NCBI GenBank assembly: GCA_022827185.1
Contig: JAJDTM010000022.1
Location: 1-64,000, forward strand
Length of the DNA: 64,000 bases
Source of the DNA: Candidatus Poribacteria bacterium
GTDB lineage: Bacteria > Poribacteria > WGA-4E > WGA-3G
Reading direction: 5' to 3'
The notes below the pieces were generated by a model. That model was not told where the DNA came from. It was given only the letters and a program-made list of their open reading frames with translations, and did no database searches. The position numbers were made by a program, and so were the translations under genes. Shown piece after piece: positions 1-8,188 of this stretch (the stretch's first letter is position 1; each line of letters opens with the position of its first letter).

Positions 1-1
1 G

Positions 2-304
2 GATATATTCTGTATATCGCCTATACCGATACGGCGAAGGGCGTTACACAGAGAGCAACCGAAAAAGGGCGGGATCCGTTCAAGGTATGGCGGAACGGTA
101 TTAGCAAACGAGATCGTCAAGAACACTCTCGTCAAGCACGCTAAGTATGGGCTTACACGTCTATCAGGTATCAATGCAAAAGGCTTGTTTGCTCTCTATA
201 GTCTTGGCGGGAAACGATTAACAACGGGCGCGAAGCGAAATAGTTTTAAGGTGCTCACACGACTCAACTTTAACTATAGGAGTGGGCATTCCTCCCCAAC
301 CTAA
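2..304 (+). CDS. iscB: IscB-type RNA-guided nuclease, C-terminal end only (cut by window edge)
   Basis: Frame 2 is open from the window edge for 100 codons and ends at TAA inside a hairpin. The peptide contains RRRALHREQPKKGGIRSRYGG, then VKHAKYGLTRLSGI and GKRLTTGAKR. This is the pattern at the C-terminus of IscB, the IS200/IS605-associated ancestor of Cas9: an RRxLHxxxPxKGGxRxxYGGT block followed by a small beta domain. The catalytic RuvC and HNH parts and the upstream omega-RNA would lie before the window, so activity cannot be judged. The last residues (RSGHSSPT) are encoded by the transposon end itself. The family is recognised from memory of the motif, not from a search. Confidence 0.65.
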   Translation, partial: DIFCISPIPIRRRALHREQPKKGGIRSRYGGTVLANEIVKNTLVKHAKYGLTRLSGINAKGLFALYSLGGKRLTTGAKRNSFKVLTRLNFNYRSGHSSPT

Positions 305-323
305 AGGATGGGGTCTCCTGCCC
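284..323 (+). mobile_element. IS200/IS605-type right-end hairpin
   Basis: GGGCA and CCCCA pair with TGGGG and TGCCC around a CTAAAGG-containing loop, with a small internal mismatch. Imperfect subterminal hairpins of this kind (TTCCTCCCC ... GGGGTCTCCT) mark the ends of IS200/IS605-family elements, where TnpA binds single-stranded DNA. The IscB stop codon sits in the loop. The exact cleavage position cannot be read from one end. Confidence 0.6.
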
Positions 324-331
324 GAAGATTG

Positions 332-790
332 ATGAAAACAGAAAAAAATACATTAGAGATGTTAAAAGCCGCGGCTGCCGCAGCGATGAGTCGCCGGGCA
401 GAAGACGGTGTTATCCTTGATCTGCGCGAACTCGATGGATTCACGGACTTCTTTGCGATCTTCAGCGGGAACTCTGATATCCAAGTAGAAGGTATTTCGC
501 AAGCCGTTCTTGAGGAACTTGAAACCAACTGGGAACAGAAACCTTGGCATCAGGAAGGCACACGTAGAGCAGATTGGATTTTATTAGACTATGTTGACTT
601 TGTCGTACACGTTTTTCTTTCCGAAAGACGTGCCTACTACAACCTCGAACGCTTGTGGGCTGAAGCGGAACGTATTGAATTGCCGGCATTAACAATGCCT
701 ACACATCTGGAAACATTAGAAGCAGAGGAAGTGGATCCAGATGGCGTGTTAGTCTTCGGAGACCAAGAAGAAAGCACATCAGAAACATAG
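332..790 (+). CDS. rsfS: Ribosomal silencing factor RsfS
   Basis: RsfS binds ribosomal protein uL14 and blocks joining of 30S and 50S subunits when nutrients are short. The 152-residue protein carries the family pattern: DGVILDLRELDGFTDFFAI near the N-terminus, and ADWILLDYVDFVVHVF followed by YNLERLW in the second half. The ORF track begins at 308, but that ATG lies in the transposon end hairpin, so the ATG at 332 (MKTEKNTLEML) is preferred. No strong ribosome-binding site is visible, possibly because the insertion replaced the native upstream region. The last 25 or so residues are acidic and extend beyond the usual family end. Confidence 0.93.
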   Translation: MKTEKNTLEMLKAAAAAAMSRRAEDGVILDLRELDGFTDFFAIFSGNSDIQVEGISQAVLEELETNWEQKPWHQEGTRRADWILLDYVDFVVHVFLSERRAYYNLERLWAEAERIELPALTMPTHLETLEAEEVDPDGVLVFGDQEESTSET

Positions 791-836
791 TTTCGTTTTG
801 GGAAGACAGACAGGTTTCCATGAAGTTTAAGAAAAT

Positions 837-919
837 AATTCGGTAATTCTATATTCTCCCCAGGCCCGGTAGGTTCGGTTTCCTAACCGAACCGGACAGT
901 CCCAGGAAATTACCGAATT
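837..919. repeat. Nested palindromic repeat
   Basis: Outer arms AATTCGGTAATT (837-848) and AATTACCGAATT (908-919) are perfect 12-bp inverted copies. An inner hairpin pairs GGTTCGGTT (872-880) with AACCGAACC (885-893) over a TCCT loop. It lies between the convergent ends of rsfS and the PP2C gene, so it could end both transcripts, though no T-tract follows. A related copy with a longer loop lies at 58834-58895. Confidence 0.7.
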
Positions 920-999
920 AAAAAATTAATCTTCATCAAAACCTGTTCTGAAAATCTGGGAAAGAGAACTGGGAGGCTGTTAAACTTCGGGTCGGTAGG

Positions 1000-1734
1000 T
1001 CAATCAACAGCTACAAGCAGGACCGTAACGTTATCGGTACCGCCATAATCAAGTGCCTTGTTCACGAGATCTTCACATGCCGCTTCAATATCAGAGGCAC
1101 CCAAGATAATGTCAGCAATCTCACGGTCGTCAATAATTAAGTCGTGTAAACCATCTGTACAGGCAAGCACAATATCCCCGGGGACGAGCGGGTAAGCATC
1201 AGCATTGACAGCAACCGTTGACTTCAAACCGATAGCCTGCGTAATAATGTTCCGTTTTTCATGAACCCGTCCCTCTTCTGGAGTGATTTCACCCTTTTCG
1301 ACCATCTTTTGAACGAAGGAGTCGTCTGTCGTTATCTGTGTGAGGGCTTCATCACGTAAAACGTAGAGCCTACTATCTCCGACATGAACATAAGCGAGGT
1401 AACTGAAGGTAACAAAACCCGCGATGAGGGTTGTCCCCATGCCGCGACCTTTGCCTTGACTCTCGGCGGAAGTGTAGATACGCTGATTCGCTTCCTCCGC
1501 AAGCTCGCTTAGAACACCGAGCCGTTTCATGGGACCCAAATCGCTCTGTGGAGATGCTTGGGTTTCCGCCCACTCCTGAATAACTTCAAGAGCAATACGA
1601 CTCGCGATGTCGCCGCGTTCGTGTCCACTCATACCATCGGCGATAGCAAACAGTTGAAGCTGTCTATCAAAATAGTATAAGTCTTCGTTCCTATCGCGAA
1701 GCTTACCTGTATCTGTTTTCACTGCAAATTGCAT
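1000..1734 (-). CDS. PP2C-family (PrpC/Stp-type) serine/threonine protein phosphatase
   Basis: This is a 244-residue cytoplasmic metal-dependent phosphatase that would remove phosphate from Ser/Thr of proteins modified by Hanks-type kinases. The family metal-binding motifs are all present: RNED near residue 16, IADGMSGH near 32, GMGTT near 97, ACTDGLHD near 190 and GGTDNVTVL at the end. Length matches stand-alone bacterial PrpC/Stp enzymes, which have no extra domains. The usual partner, a PASTA or Hanks kinase, is not in the window. No good Shine-Dalgarno sequence precedes the ATG. Confidence 0.9.
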   Translation of the reverse strand: MQFAVKTDTGKLRDRNEDLYYFDRQLQLFAIADGMSGHERGDIASRIALEVIQEWAETQASPQSDLGPMKRLGVLSELAEEANQRIYTSAESQGKGRGMGTTLIAGFVTFSYLAYVHVGDSRLYVLRDEALTQITTDDSFVQKMVEKGEITPEEGRVHEKRNIITQAIGLKSTVAVNADAYPLVPGDIVLACTDGLHDLIIDDREIADIILGASDIEAACEDLVNKALDYGGTDNVTVLLVAVD

Positions 1735-1964
1735 TTTTTTGTGTCCGGGTCACCTGTGGTTGAGAATACAAAAAGACATCTTGTGTGCCATATTCAGGTA
1801 AGGTGCCAAATCTATTCAGAGAAACCACCGATCTTTTTTCGGAATGTCAATAAGTAAAACGATGAAGCCAGATTTCGGTTTCAAAATTCGCACGCAGTGG
1901 AATAGGTCGGACTTACAAGAAAAATAAGCGAAAGTATTGAATTAATGTCTCAATATGCCAATTA

Positions 1965-1973
1965 TGCTATAAT
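1965..1973 (+). promoter_or_regulatory. Extended -10 promoter for the 2047-5767 operon
   Basis: TGCTATAAT is a perfect extended -10 element (TG-N-TATAAT), 73 bp before the first ATG; no good -35 is needed or seen. The rest of the 312-bp gap 1735-2046 shows no ORF, RNA or repeat that I can support. Confidence 0.5.
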
Positions 1974-2046
1974 TCAACCAACACGTCAAATTAATTCATT
2001 ACCGAAGCAGCAACTTTATGTCAAATGAGTCGGATAAAAAGTACAC

Positions 2047-3207
2047 ATGAAAGTACAAAGACTGTCTATCGGGTCAAAACACCATTTTTTTGGGTATTAC
2101 GGTATAAATCCCTGGGATCGTACGTCAAGGTATCATCTGGCATTAGAGACAGATTTTCATACACACCGCCCTTTGCCAGAAGATGTGGCAGCCGTCGGAC
2201 TTGTTGATCGGGACACGCATCAATTTACACCGCATGCGAAGACTTCCGCTTTTAACCTTCAACAGGGCAGTATGATGCATTGGATAGGTAACATCGCAAC
2301 AGATGACAGTGATCGGGTTGATGCGGAATTTACATTTAACGATTGGGAGAATGGGACGCTTGTATCACGTGCCTTAAACCCTACTACAAGCGCAGTACGC
2401 ACTATACAAGGTGCAATTGCTGCCGTGTCACCAACTGCCCCGTACGCAATCGGTTTGAATTATGGACGGATGGCACACTGTCGCGCTGTTGTTGGGTACG
2501 CCACCGACAGCAAATCCGACAACGTTGAAGCACAACCGGAGGGAGACGGTTTATATCAACTCAACCTCCAAGATGGAAGTTCTAAACTGGTACTCTCTAT
2601 CGCTGATGTTATCCGAGCAAGCGCGGACGAACGCGTGGTAGCAAAACGGACCTGGTTCAATCATGTTTTGTTTAACACGGACGGCACGCGACTCCTATTT
2701 TTTTGCCGCGTTCGTCAGGAAACTGGATTTTACACCTCACTTTGGACAGTGAACCCTGACGGCTCCGATTTGGAAATGCAAATTCCGTTCGGTTACCGCG
2801 TGTCACATTTCGATTGGCGGACACCGACACAGATTCTGGTATCTTCAGACATCCTCGGTGAGATGGGATTTGTTGAATTTACGGATGGCGCGCGCGACTT
2901 TACGCCGATCGGGCGCGGAGTCCTACCAAACGATGGACACGCCTCATTTTCACCTGACCGGCAGTGGCTGCTGTGCGACACATACCCGCGAGGGCCCGAA
3001 CGACTCGCACAATTGATGGTTTACAATATCGCCGAAAATCGAAAGATCGTCTTAGGCGAATTCCATCACGAAGAACAGTTTACCGGAGATATCCGATGCG
3101 ATTTACATCCGCGCTGGGCTCCAGACGGAAAAACAATTACCTTCGATTCCGTTCATGAAGGATCCCGGCAGATATATCTTGTGGATTTACCGTCATCGAT
3201 GAATTAA
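2047..3207 (+). CDS. PD40/TolB-like beta-propeller protein (oligogalacturonate lyase-like fold)
   Basis: The 386-residue protein has no signal peptide, so it is probably cytoplasmic. Repeated blade motifs of the PD40 type are visible: FNTDGTRLLFF, FSPDRQWLLCD, and RCDLHPRWAPDGKTITFDS followed by GSRQIYLVD. The DLHPRW/FDS block resembles PL22 oligogalacturonate lyases, which cleave unsaturated galacturonate disaccharides in the cytosol using manganese. I cannot confirm the metal ligands, so lyase activity is a guess. It is first in a tight operon (31 nt to the next gene) with a polyol dehydrogenase-like enzyme and a dipeptidase. No Shine-Dalgarno sequence precedes the ATG. Confidence 0.6.
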   Translation: MKVQRLSIGSKHHFFGYYGINPWDRTSRYHLALETDFHTHRPLPEDVAAVGLVDRDTHQFTPHAKTSAFNLQQGSMMHWIGNIATDDSDRVDAEFTFNDWENGTLVSRALNPTTSAVRTIQGAIAAVSPTAPYAIGLNYGRMAHCRAVVGYATDSKSDNVEAQPEGDGLYQLNLQDGSSKLVLSIADVIRASADERVVAKRTWFNHVLFNTDGTRLLFFCRVRQETGFYTSLWTVNPDGSDLEMQIPFGYRVSHFDWRTPTQILVSSDILGEMGFVEFTDGARDFTPIGRGVLPNDGHASFSPDRQWLLCDTYPRGPERLAQLMVYNIAENRKIVLGEFHHEEQFTGDIRCDLHPRWAPDGKTITFDSVHEGSRQIYLVDLPSSMN

Positions 3208-3238
3208 AGAGCCATTTGAATCTGATGAGAGGTTTCTG

Positions 3239-4270
3239 ATGTTGTTAGAGGATTGTTCTGAAGAAAAAATTGGACGACTGCCGGATATGGTGAGATGCGC
3301 GTTTGCTGATATTAAGGAACGACGGGACGCAATCGTTTTGACAACAGAACCGGCATGGAAGGCGGTCAAGGGCATCGATATCAATTCTCATCAACTTATC
3401 TACGTTACAGGAAATACAGACGCTGCTATGGCTGTAATCGCCGAAGCCTGTGAAGGTGAAGTGGTCTACGGAATCGGCGGTGGACTGACAATTGACACCG
3501 CTAAGTACGTCGCAGCGGCAAATGGATTGTCCCTCATCGCACTCCCAACTATTTTATCAACAGACGCTTTTCTCACCGACGCAACAGGGGTCAGAGAAAA
3601 CGGATGTGTCCGGTACCTCCCTACAAAAACACCTGACACCGTTATCGTAGATATGGATATGCTATGCAAGGCACCCGCTGCAATGCGTGCAAGTGGTGCC
3701 GCAGATGTGTTGTCAATCGCAACAGCACTCCGGGACTGGCAAGAAGCGGAGAAGATGGGGGCAAACCCACCCGATCAGCGGCTTATGCCCCAAACAATTA
3801 ACATAGCAGAAACGCTCCTCCAAACGCTTCTCGAAAATGCTCGAGAAATCGGCAGCGGCACCCCTGATGGATTGAAACTGCTATTCGATCTCCTGTGTAT
3901 GGAGGTGCAGCTTTGCAATCTATGCGGGCATAGTCGCGTTGAAGAAGGCAGCGAACACTATTTTACCTATGCTATTGAGAACTATTTAACGTCTACAAGC
4001 GGTAGAAATGTTTTACACGGTGAACTGGTAGGACTCGGTATCTTGCTGATGGCTGCGCTGCAATCGCAACCGTGGATGCAGTATCGTCATGCACTGGAGT
4101 GTTTACAGATTAACTACCGTCCACCGGCTGTTGCTCCTGAAGCAATTGTCGAAACCCTTACTAACTTATCAGAATACGTCGCGCAACATAACCTCCCTTA
4201 TACCGTCGCGACGACGTTACAAATTACGCCTGATATAGCCGAACGAACGATACAAACGGTATTCGATTAA
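3239..4270 (+). CDS. Glycerol-1-phosphate dehydrogenase-like, iron-containing alcohol dehydrogenase superfamily
   Basis: The 343-residue protein has the EgsA/AraM layout: an NAD-binding half with GIGGGLTIDTAKY near residue 80 and LPTILSTDAF, then an all-helical metal half with GAADVLS and an HGELVGLG segment that supplies a metal-ligand histidine. Family members reduce dihydroxyacetone phosphate to sn-glycerol 1-phosphate or act on related sugar-phosphate polyols. Whether glycerol 1-phosphate is the substrate here is inference. It is the second gene of the operon; the start is supported by GAGAGG just upstream, and 11 nt separate it from the dipeptidase gene. Confidence 0.75.
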   Translation: MLLEDCSEEKIGRLPDMVRCAFADIKERRDAIVLTTEPAWKAVKGIDINSHQLIYVTGNTDAAMAVIAEACEGEVVYGIGGGLTIDTAKYVAAANGLSLIALPTILSTDAFLTDATGVRENGCVRYLPTKTPDTVIVDMDMLCKAPAAMRASGAADVLSIATALRDWQEAEKMGANPPDQRLMPQTINIAETLLQTLLENAREIGSGTPDGLKLLFDLLCMEVQLCNLCGHSRVEEGSEHYFTYAIENYLTSTSGRNVLHGELVGLGILLMAALQSQPWMQYRHALECLQINYRPPAVAPEAIVETLTNLSEYVAQHNLPYTVATTLQITPDIAERTIQTVFD

Positions 4271-4281
4271 GCCTGAGGATT

Positions 4282-5355
4282 ATGGAACAGAAAAATAGAC
4301 AAACACAATCAGATAAGCAAATCTCGGAACTACACGAGCAAGCACTCGTGATCGATTCGCACAACGATGCCATCGTCGCGCATATTCGTCGAGGCAACGT
4401 GAGTCTTGCTGACGAAAGTGTCCGAAATCCAATGGAACCCACCGGTACTATCGCTTATCTCCGTGGTCCCGTACCGCCGGCAGAAGAAGCTATCGGTATC
4501 CAACTCAACATCCCGAAAATGCGGCAAGGTGGTATTGATGCTGCTTTCTTCGCTGTTGACGTGACGCGCGCCTGGAAAAATCATCTCGCCTACGCCTTAG
4601 ATGCGTTCGGTTGGTTCAACGCAGAAGTGACAGCAAACGCTGACGACATTTGCATCGCTCGGAACGCGAATGATATTCGCGAAGCGAAGGCAGCCGGCAA
4701 ACTTGCCGCAATTCTTGTCATCGAAAACAGCGAGGCAGTTGAACGGAGCCTAAATATACTACGTTCACTCTATCTGATGGGTGTCCGTTCAATCGGCTTA
4801 ACCCATAACCTGAATACATGGGCATCAACGGGAAATGATGAAGAGGATATGGGGGGTGGCTTGACCCGATTTGGTATGGCATTAGTCACAGAGATGAACC
4901 GCTTAGGCATGCTCGTCGATGTTTCGCATATCAGTGAACGTGGATTTTGGGATGTTCTCGAAATCTCGGAACACCCTGTCATCGCATCACATAGCAATTG
5001 CAAGACATTGTGCCGTCATTCACGGAACCTGAGCAACGAACAACTGAAAGCCTTAGCGGCTAATGGCGGTGTTGTGGGGATCACCTTCGTTCCGGGGTTT
5101 ATCACGATAGACGGATGGCAGAAAATGCCACCCCTGGCGCAATTACTTAACCACATCGCCTACGCAATCGACATCGCAGGCATCGACCATGTCGGCATCG
5201 GTTCGGACTTTGACGGCGGCGGAGATTTACTCAAGGATGCCAGTGAGTTCATCAAAATCGCAGAAGGGTTAAGCGAACGCGGCTATTCCGATGACGATAT
5301 AAGAAAGGTACTCGGCGAAAACCATCTGCGCGTCTTTGAGGCGGCGTGTGGGTAA
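4282..5355 (+). CDS. Membrane dipeptidase-like metallopeptidase (family M19)
   Basis: A 357-residue TIM-barrel zinc peptidase that hydrolyses dipeptides, possibly including D-amino-acid peptides. Family M19 landmarks are VIDSHNDA near residue 24 (metal ligands), SIGLTHN, LVDVSHISE, ASHSNCKTLC and IGIGSDFDGG near the end. There is no signal peptide, so the enzyme is probably cytosolic, as in many bacterial M19 proteins. It follows the dehydrogenase by 11 nt and precedes the SRPBCC gene by 13 nt, so the four genes are probably one transcript. Confidence 0.9.
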   Translation: MEQKNRQTQSDKQISELHEQALVIDSHNDAIVAHIRRGNVSLADESVRNPMEPTGTIAYLRGPVPPAEEAIGIQLNIPKMRQGGIDAAFFAVDVTRAWKNHLAYALDAFGWFNAEVTANADDICIARNANDIREAKAAGKLAAILVIENSEAVERSLNILRSLYLMGVRSIGLTHNLNTWASTGNDEEDMGGGLTRFGMALVTEMNRLGMLVDVSHISERGFWDVLEISEHPVIASHSNCKTLCRHSRNLSNEQLKALAANGGVVGITFVPGFITIDGWQKMPPLAQLLNHIAYAIDIAGIDHVGIGSDFDGGGDLLKDASEFIKIAEGLSERGYSDDDIRKVLGENHLRVFEAACG

Positions 5356-5368
5356 GGAGAGAATTAAT

Positions 5369-5767
5369 ATGAGAAGGACGTACATTGCAGTGGATATTGA
5401 AGTTCCAGTGGCAACGATCTATTCCTACGTGAAGAACTCGGTAATAAATCCGAAGTTTCTCACTGCCTACAAGGAACTTCATCAAGGAAGAAGAGAATAC
5501 TCCGGACGAATTGTGAAGGAGTCTGAGAACCGTCAACTTGTTATCGATACGTTAGCAATTGACAGCGTCACGAGTATACGTTTCAAAGGTTGGACGATAA
5601 CTTACGATTTTGAACCAGTGGGTGAAACAAAAACCAAGGTTGGTGTCTCGGTAGAATATTCTCTGTTCCTTGCCTTTATGGGGATGTCTACCATGAAATT
5701 GCAGTCAATCAACCAAGGGCTGGAGTGCTTACAGCCTCTACTCGCGCTTGAACACACCCAGAGATGA
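5369..5767 (+). CDS. SRPBCC-fold (START/polyketide cyclase-like) small protein
   Basis: The 132-residue product begins RRTYIAVDIEVPVATIYSYV, the usual first strand and helix of the SRPBCC fold, and continues with alternating strands and a C-terminal helix (MKLQSINQGLECLQPLL). The track starts at a TTG at 5336; the ATG at 5369 is preferred because GGTAAGGAGAG lies just upstream. SRPBCC proteins hold hydrophobic ligands in a cavity; no catalytic residues or ligand can be named. It is last in the operon and ends close to the convergent GT9 gene. Confidence 0.6.
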   Translation: MRRTYIAVDIEVPVATIYSYVKNSVINPKFLTAYKELHQGRREYSGRIVKESENRQLVIDTLAIDSVTSIRFKGWTITYDFEPVGETKTKVGVSVEYSLFLAFMGMSTMKLQSINQGLECLQPLLALEHTQR

Positions 5768-5808
5768 ACCTGACGAACTATCGTACTTGACAGCGGAATC
5801 CACCTGAG

Positions 5809-6846
5809 TTAGGTAGTTTTCGCCAGCGTGTGGGAGACCGACTCCCATACCTCGTCTACACCGATCCCTTTCATGCAGATATTGTCCTTGCATTTATCCG
5901 TGAACTGCTTGCAAGGGCTACACGGGACAGGGTGACGGATGGTTTGATGCAATGTGCCAAGCGGTTGAAACCGGATGTGATTACCAGGACCAAACAGAGA
6001 TACAGTGGGTGTCCCTACTGCTGCGGCAATATGCATCGGACCGGTGTCGTTGGTGAGAAATAGATCACACTTTTCAATACAAGCGGCTAACTGCCGAATT
6101 TGAAGGTTACCCGCAAACGGAATAGCACGCGCATTCATGAGATTTGCAACGGTCTGCACGAGCGCCGTCTCTCTTTGTCCTCCAAAAATTAAGACATTGG
6201 CGTTGAAATGTTCTACCAGTTTATCCCCAATGGCAGCGAAACGTTCAGGCATCCATTCGCGCAACTTCCATCCTGCACCAGGAAAAAATCCGACCTTTAA
6301 TTCTCCAGCGTTAACACCTGCGATGTCAAACCGTTGCACCGCGTCTAATCGCTCAGATTCAGAGAGAAAGAGTTCCAATCTCTGATCTTCCGCCGGAATT
6401 CCGGCTGCATGCAACAGATCGAAATAGTGCGCTGTCGCGTGTTGGTTACCCCGCTCAGGGACGCGGACGCTACAGAATCTACCTTTACCGATACGTTCAG
6501 CGGCACCGCTGAAATACATTAGCATCTCAGTCCGAAACTTCCGCTGAAGATCAATAGTCAGTGTAAATTTTCGCGCACGCAGAATACGGATCACCCGCAG
6601 CATCTCGCCAGTATCCTTATCTTTAGCGAGCCGATCAAACGTAATTATTTCATTGAGATGCGGATTCTCACGGAGAATCTCTGCCGACTGTTTTGCTACA
6701 AGCATAGCAATATACGCATCTGGGAAACGCGCACGGACGGCTCGGATCGCCGGTGTTGTAAGCACAATATCGCCAAGGGAACTGAGTCGAATCAGCAGTA
6801 TTCTTTCGGAAGCCATTGTCTTATACGCATTGTGAACAGCAAGCAC
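5809..6846 (-). CDS. ADP-heptose:LPS heptosyltransferase-like (GT9)
   Basis: GT9 enzymes transfer heptose from ADP-heptose to the LPS inner core at the cytoplasmic membrane. The 345-residue ORF has the N-terminal signature ERILLIRLSSLGDIVLTTPA and the C-terminal donor-site block LFLTNDTGPMHIAAAVGTPTVSLFGP, both highly typical, and ends with the GPCSPC-like stretch PVPCSPCKQF. The start is either GTG at 6846 or ATG at 6816 (ASERILLIRL); the second brings the Rossmann strand close to the N-terminus as in homologues. Neither has a clear ribosome-binding site. It lies 26 nt downstream of thiI. Confidence 0.88.
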   Translation of the reverse strand: MLAVHNAYKTMASERILLIRLSSLGDIVLTTPAIRAVRARFPDAYIAMLVAKQSAEILRENPHLNEIITFDRLAKDKDTGEMLRVIRILRARKFTLTIDLQRKFRTEMLMYFSGAAERIGKGRFCSVRVPERGNQHATAHYFDLLHAAGIPAEDQRLELFLSESERLDAVQRFDIAGVNAGELKVGFFPGAGWKLREWMPERFAAIGDKLVEHFNANVLIFGGQRETALVQTVANLMNARAIPFAGNLQIRQLAACIEKCDLFLTNDTGPMHIAAAVGTPTVSLFGPGNHIRFQPLGTLHQTIRHPVPCSPCKQFTDKCKDNICMKGIGVDEVWESVSHTLAKTT

Positions 6847-6872
6847 TCTTACAATTTTCCATCAAATAAAAT

Positions 6873-8030
6873 TTAACCGATCACTTGCTTTTCGAGGTTA
6901 TCCAGTGCGTCTTCAACCAGTGCATCTATATCCAGACCCGATTCTGCATTATCTAATTCAGTAAGCGACGCACCGGTGGCAGGATGTTTCGGTACAAAAA
7001 GTGAGCAGCAGTCTTGATGCGGACGTGTAGATACATCAAAGGTCCCTATCCGTTGCGCTTTTGCAATAATTTCAGCCTTATCCTCGCCGATAAGTGGGCG
7101 CAGGATCGGGATTTCGGCGATCGATTCAATCGTTCGCAGGTTCGTCAACGTCTGTGAAGCGACCTGTGCGAGACTCTCTCCAGTAACAAGTGCCTCTGCA
7201 TCCACCATCGCGGCGACGCGTTCCGCGATTCGGGTCATCATCCGCCGATACAACAAAACCCGGAATGGCGCCGGTGTTGAAGCGACAATGGTTTGCTGGA
7301 GATCCGCAAATGGAACGAGATAGATTGTGCTCCGGTAATTTGATACCGCCAAGATCTGAGCAATTTCAATCACCTTCTCCAAAGAAGCCTTATCTGTGTA
7401 AGGATAACTATAAAAGTGAATAAAAACGGCTTTCGCGCCACGCTTAATCATTTGCCATGCAGCAACGGGGGAATCAATCCCACCGGATAACATGACGAGC
7501 ACCTTACCACTCACGCCGACGGGTAAACCACCGATGCCTTGATTTTTTTCTGTAGAAATATAGGCTGCTTTCTGTGTTATTTTAATCCAACAAACCACGT
7601 CGGGATTATGCATATCCGCACGGACACCCGTCGCCTTGACGAGATACCCGCCGACCTCCGCACTAACCTCTGGTGAGGTTAATGGAAAGGTTTTGTCCGA
7701 TCGCCTTGTCTCGACTTTAAACGACTCGCAAGAGACATTTTGGATTTGTCGCAGTGCTGCACCTTTAATAGCTGCGATGTCGGTTTTGGTACAGCATGAG
7801 AGTTCAAAATGGGCGATACCCATAACTTGACGTAGCCGTTCCTTAATTTCAGATATATTGGCATGTTCACCAAGATGCACCAGAATCCGATCGTGAAGTC
7901 GTTCTACTTCAGCATACCCGGTACCGCGCAAGGCGAGTTTGATATTGTTCGCAAGCCGTTTTTCAAAAAATACTCTATTCTTCCCTTTAAGCCCAACTTC
8001 GGCATAATGGATACTAAACAATTCTTCCAT
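6873..8030 (-). CDS. thiI: tRNA 4-thiouridine synthase ThiI, no rhodanese domain
   Basis: ThiI adenylates U8 of tRNA and transfers sulfur to form s4U; it also feeds sulfur to thiazole synthesis in some bacteria. The 385-residue protein has an N-terminal ferredoxin-like/THUMP part (IHYAEVGLKGKNR at the start), the PP-loop VMLSGGIDSPVAAW near residue 180, and the conserved TRPHQDCCSLFVPKHP near 340. The C-terminal rhodanese domain of the E. coli enzyme is absent, as in Bacillus, so persulfide must be delivered by another protein. It is probably cotranscribed with the GT9 gene. Confidence 0.95.
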   Translation of the reverse strand: MEELFSIHYAEVGLKGKNRVFFEKRLANNIKLALRGTGYAEVERLHDRILVHLGEHANISEIKERLRQVMGIAHFELSCCTKTDIAAIKGAALRQIQNVSCESFKVETRRSDKTFPLTSPEVSAEVGGYLVKATGVRADMHNPDVVCWIKITQKAAYISTEKNQGIGGLPVGVSGKVLVMLSGGIDSPVAAWQMIKRGAKAVFIHFYSYPYTDKASLEKVIEIAQILAVSNYRSTIYLVPFADLQQTIVASTPAPFRVLLYRRMMTRIAERVAAMVDAEALVTGESLAQVASQTLTNLRTIESIAEIPILRPLIGEDKAEIIAKAQRIGTFDVSTRPHQDCCSLFVPKHPATGASLTELDNAESGLDIDALVEDALDNLEKQVIG

Positions 8031-8070
8031 GATTTCTCTCGTACTACAAATAATTTTCCAGAATTAACGT

Positions 8071-8163
8071 TAGGACTTACGCACTATCTCTTAAAGTCCC
8101 CCTGATAAGAGGCGGGGAATGCCATGCGGCATTCATACCGTTGATTCTTTAGGGGGTTTAAAA
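8071..8163. repeat. TCCCCCTGATAAG-family repeat, long type, right arm missing
   Basis: It starts with TAGGACTTACGCA, passes through AAAGTCCCCCTGATAAG, and then carries an inserted palindrome (GAATGCCATGCGGCATTC, one arm pair GAATGCC/GGCATTC) before TTTAGGGGG. No matching right terminal arm is seen. It lies between thiI and the RNase HIII gene. Other copies: 9938, 37583, 45608, 53866, 54885 and 62126. Confidence 0.8.
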
Positions 8164-8188
8164 TAATGTTGGCAAGGAGATATATTGC

